Source: Peribacillus simplex NBRC 15720 = DSM 1321
GTDB taxonomy: Bacteria > Bacillota > Bacilli > Bacillales > DSM-1321
Assembly (NCBI RefSeq): GCF_002243645.1
Contig: NZ_CP017704.1
Location: forward strand, 1,837,501-1,901,500
DNA: 64,000 nucleotides
Direction: 5' to 3'
A program made the translations under genes and the position numbers. Below are positions 62,995-64,000 of the stretch, one piece after another; positions within the stretch are counted from its first letter, which is position 1; every line of letters starts with the position of its first letter. A model generated the notes under the pieces. That model was not told where the DNA came from. It made no database searches and worked only from the letters and a program-made list of their open reading frames with translations.

Positions 62995-64000
62995 TTAATG
63001 AGATGCTTGGACCTGTCTAGTCTGTGTCCTTACATGGTATAACTGAAAAAGAATCAAAGCAAAAACGGAAAGGATCGCGCCCGATATAAATGGTAAATCA
63101 ATCGAAATCGAAAATAACCAACCGCCTATCGGAGGACCTGCAATCCTGCCGAACGAGTCGAAGGAAGATAGCAGTCCAGTGACACTGCCATGGCCTGTCA
63201 TTGAACTTTTGGTCAACAGTGCCGAAATTGCCGGCCGGATGAACCCATTACCCACTCCGAAAATCGTCAGGAAGACCGCCGATGTCCAAAAACCGGAAGA
63301 AAACAGGATCAGAATGAAACCAACTGCCGATACGATGATTCCCATTCTTATGACAGCGCCTTCCCCATATTTCTTTGTCATCCTACCCACTAATCCACCT
63401 TGAACGATCGCACTTCCAACCCCCATGATCATAAAGATATAGCCTAATTGTACAAGACTTATATCAGCCTTTTTGGCTGCAAAATAGGCAAAAGTCGTTT
63501 CGAGTCCTGCCATTGAAAGAGTAACGATCAATTGCAGGAAAAACATGGTTTTAAGAGGCCCTTTAAAGGCTTTCCACATGGACTCTTTATTTTTTGACTG
63601 TTGGGCCCTCTTTTCAACTGTATGTGATTCCTTCAGTATCGCAATCACTAAGAATAAAGTAATCAAAGAGGAAATTCCAGCAATGTAAAACGGTAAATTC
63701 AAACTTGATTTGGAGAATACCCCGCCAATCGCAGGTCCAAAGATGAATCCAAGCCCTGTAGCGGCCCCGATGATTCCCATCCCTTTTCCCCGATCTTCCG
63801 GCGTCGTGATATCAGCCACATACGCCATTGCGGTCGGCATGTTTGCCGATGACAAAATCCCGCCAATGATTCTGGCTACAAATAATACCCATAAGGAATC
63901 TGCCGAAGCCTGGATGAAAAACGAAAGGGCCAGTCCAGCAATCCCGATTATCATGACAGGCTTACGTCCTATCCGGTCAGATATACGTCCCCACATCGGG
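62995..64000 (-). CDS. MFS transporter (partial, N-terminus off window)
   Basis: The frame continues past the right edge; the residues before the first Met (PMWGRISDRIGRKPVM) are motif A of the 2-3 loop, so the first one or two membrane segments are missing. About ten segments remain, with GKGMGIIGAATGLGFIFGPAIGG in helix five and GLVGRMTKKYGEGAVIRMG as the second motif A. DHA1-type exporter, similar in build to but distinct from the MFS at 44.8-46.0 kb. Substrate unknown. Confidence 0.85.
   Translation of the reverse strand, partial: PMWGRISDRIGRKPVMIIGIAGLALSFFIQASADSLWVLFVARIIGGILSSANMPTAMAYVADITTPEDRGKGMGIIGAATGLGFIFGPAIGGVFSKSSLNLPFYIAGISSLITLFLVIAILKESHTVEKRAQQSKNKESMWKAFKGPLKTMFFLQLIVTLSMAGLETTFAYFAAKKADISLVQLGYIFMIMGVGSAIVQGGLVGRMTKKYGEGAVIRMGIIVSAVGFILILFSSGFWTSAVFLTIFGVGNGFIRPAISALLTKSSMTGHGSVTGLLSSFDSFGRIAGPPIGGWLFSISIDLPFISGAILSVFALILFQLYHVRTQTRQVQASH

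Overview
The window looks like chromosomal DNA of a spore-forming Bacillaceae, most probably a Peribacillus/Bacillus simplex-type organism. Evidence: strong AGGAGG ribosome-binding sites with frequent TTG and GTG starts, two small acid-soluble spore protein genes (sspE, sspK), and a stretch (about 9.5-26.6 kb) that follows the Bacillus subtilis ygaE-ygaD-ygaC-ygaB-sspE-fabL-yfhS-mutY-yfhP-yfhJ-sspK-yfhH-recX-yfhF-yfhE-yfhD order. No rRNA, tRNA or CRISPR array was seen. The genus is an inference from gene content, not from a search.

Layout. 1-2.5 kb: a three-gene ABC-2 exporter (minus strand, cut at the left edge). 2.7-10.6 kb: a small unknown gene, glutamate-1-semialdehyde aminomutase, a stand-alone glutamate synthase large subunit, and ygaE. 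10.7-15.9 kb: an insertion relative to B. subtilis holding a divergent MarR regulator, a membrane-fusion protein, a DHA2 drug exporter, a WrbA-like flavoprotein, a small membrane protein, and a DMT transporter. 16-26.6 kb: the conserved yga/yfh block (ABC exporter, nucleoside phosphatase, spore proteins, enoyl-ACP reductase, MutY, RecX and small conserved genes). 26.6-27 kb: a gap between convergent genes with a cluster of DnaA boxes. 27-32.4 kb: a fatty-acid or acyl-CoA degradation operon under a MerR regulator whose own promoter has a 19-bp spacer filled by a palindrome. 32.5-38.7 kb: UspA, a LysR regulator, a polar amino-acid ABC importer, an AI-2E-type exporter and a small HTH protein. 38.9-51.3 kb: mostly envelope genes, including a protein with a His/Ser/Cys tail, a 1556-residue membrane protein with four tandem repeat modules, an MFS pump, a diguanylate cyclase, a PadR-DUF1700-DUF4097 operon and, divergently, a DUF2157-GDYXXLXY pair. 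51.3-57.9 kb: accessory DNA with a catalytically dead NlpC/P60 protein, an orphan holin, a decayed ABC ATPase, a Bacillus-type interspersed repeat and a deleted IS1182-type transposase. 57.9-64 kb: a DUF4309 secreted protein, a secreted PHP-domain protein, a cystine importer (tcyABC) and an MFS transporter cut by the right edge.

No single island stands out as a complete new defence or biosynthetic system. The most unusual items are the DnaA-box cluster, the tandem-repeat membrane giant, the dead NlpC/P60 protein beside an orphan holin, the Cys/His-tailed membrane protein, and the glutamate synthase whose Shine-Dalgarno lies far upstream of its start behind a hairpin.
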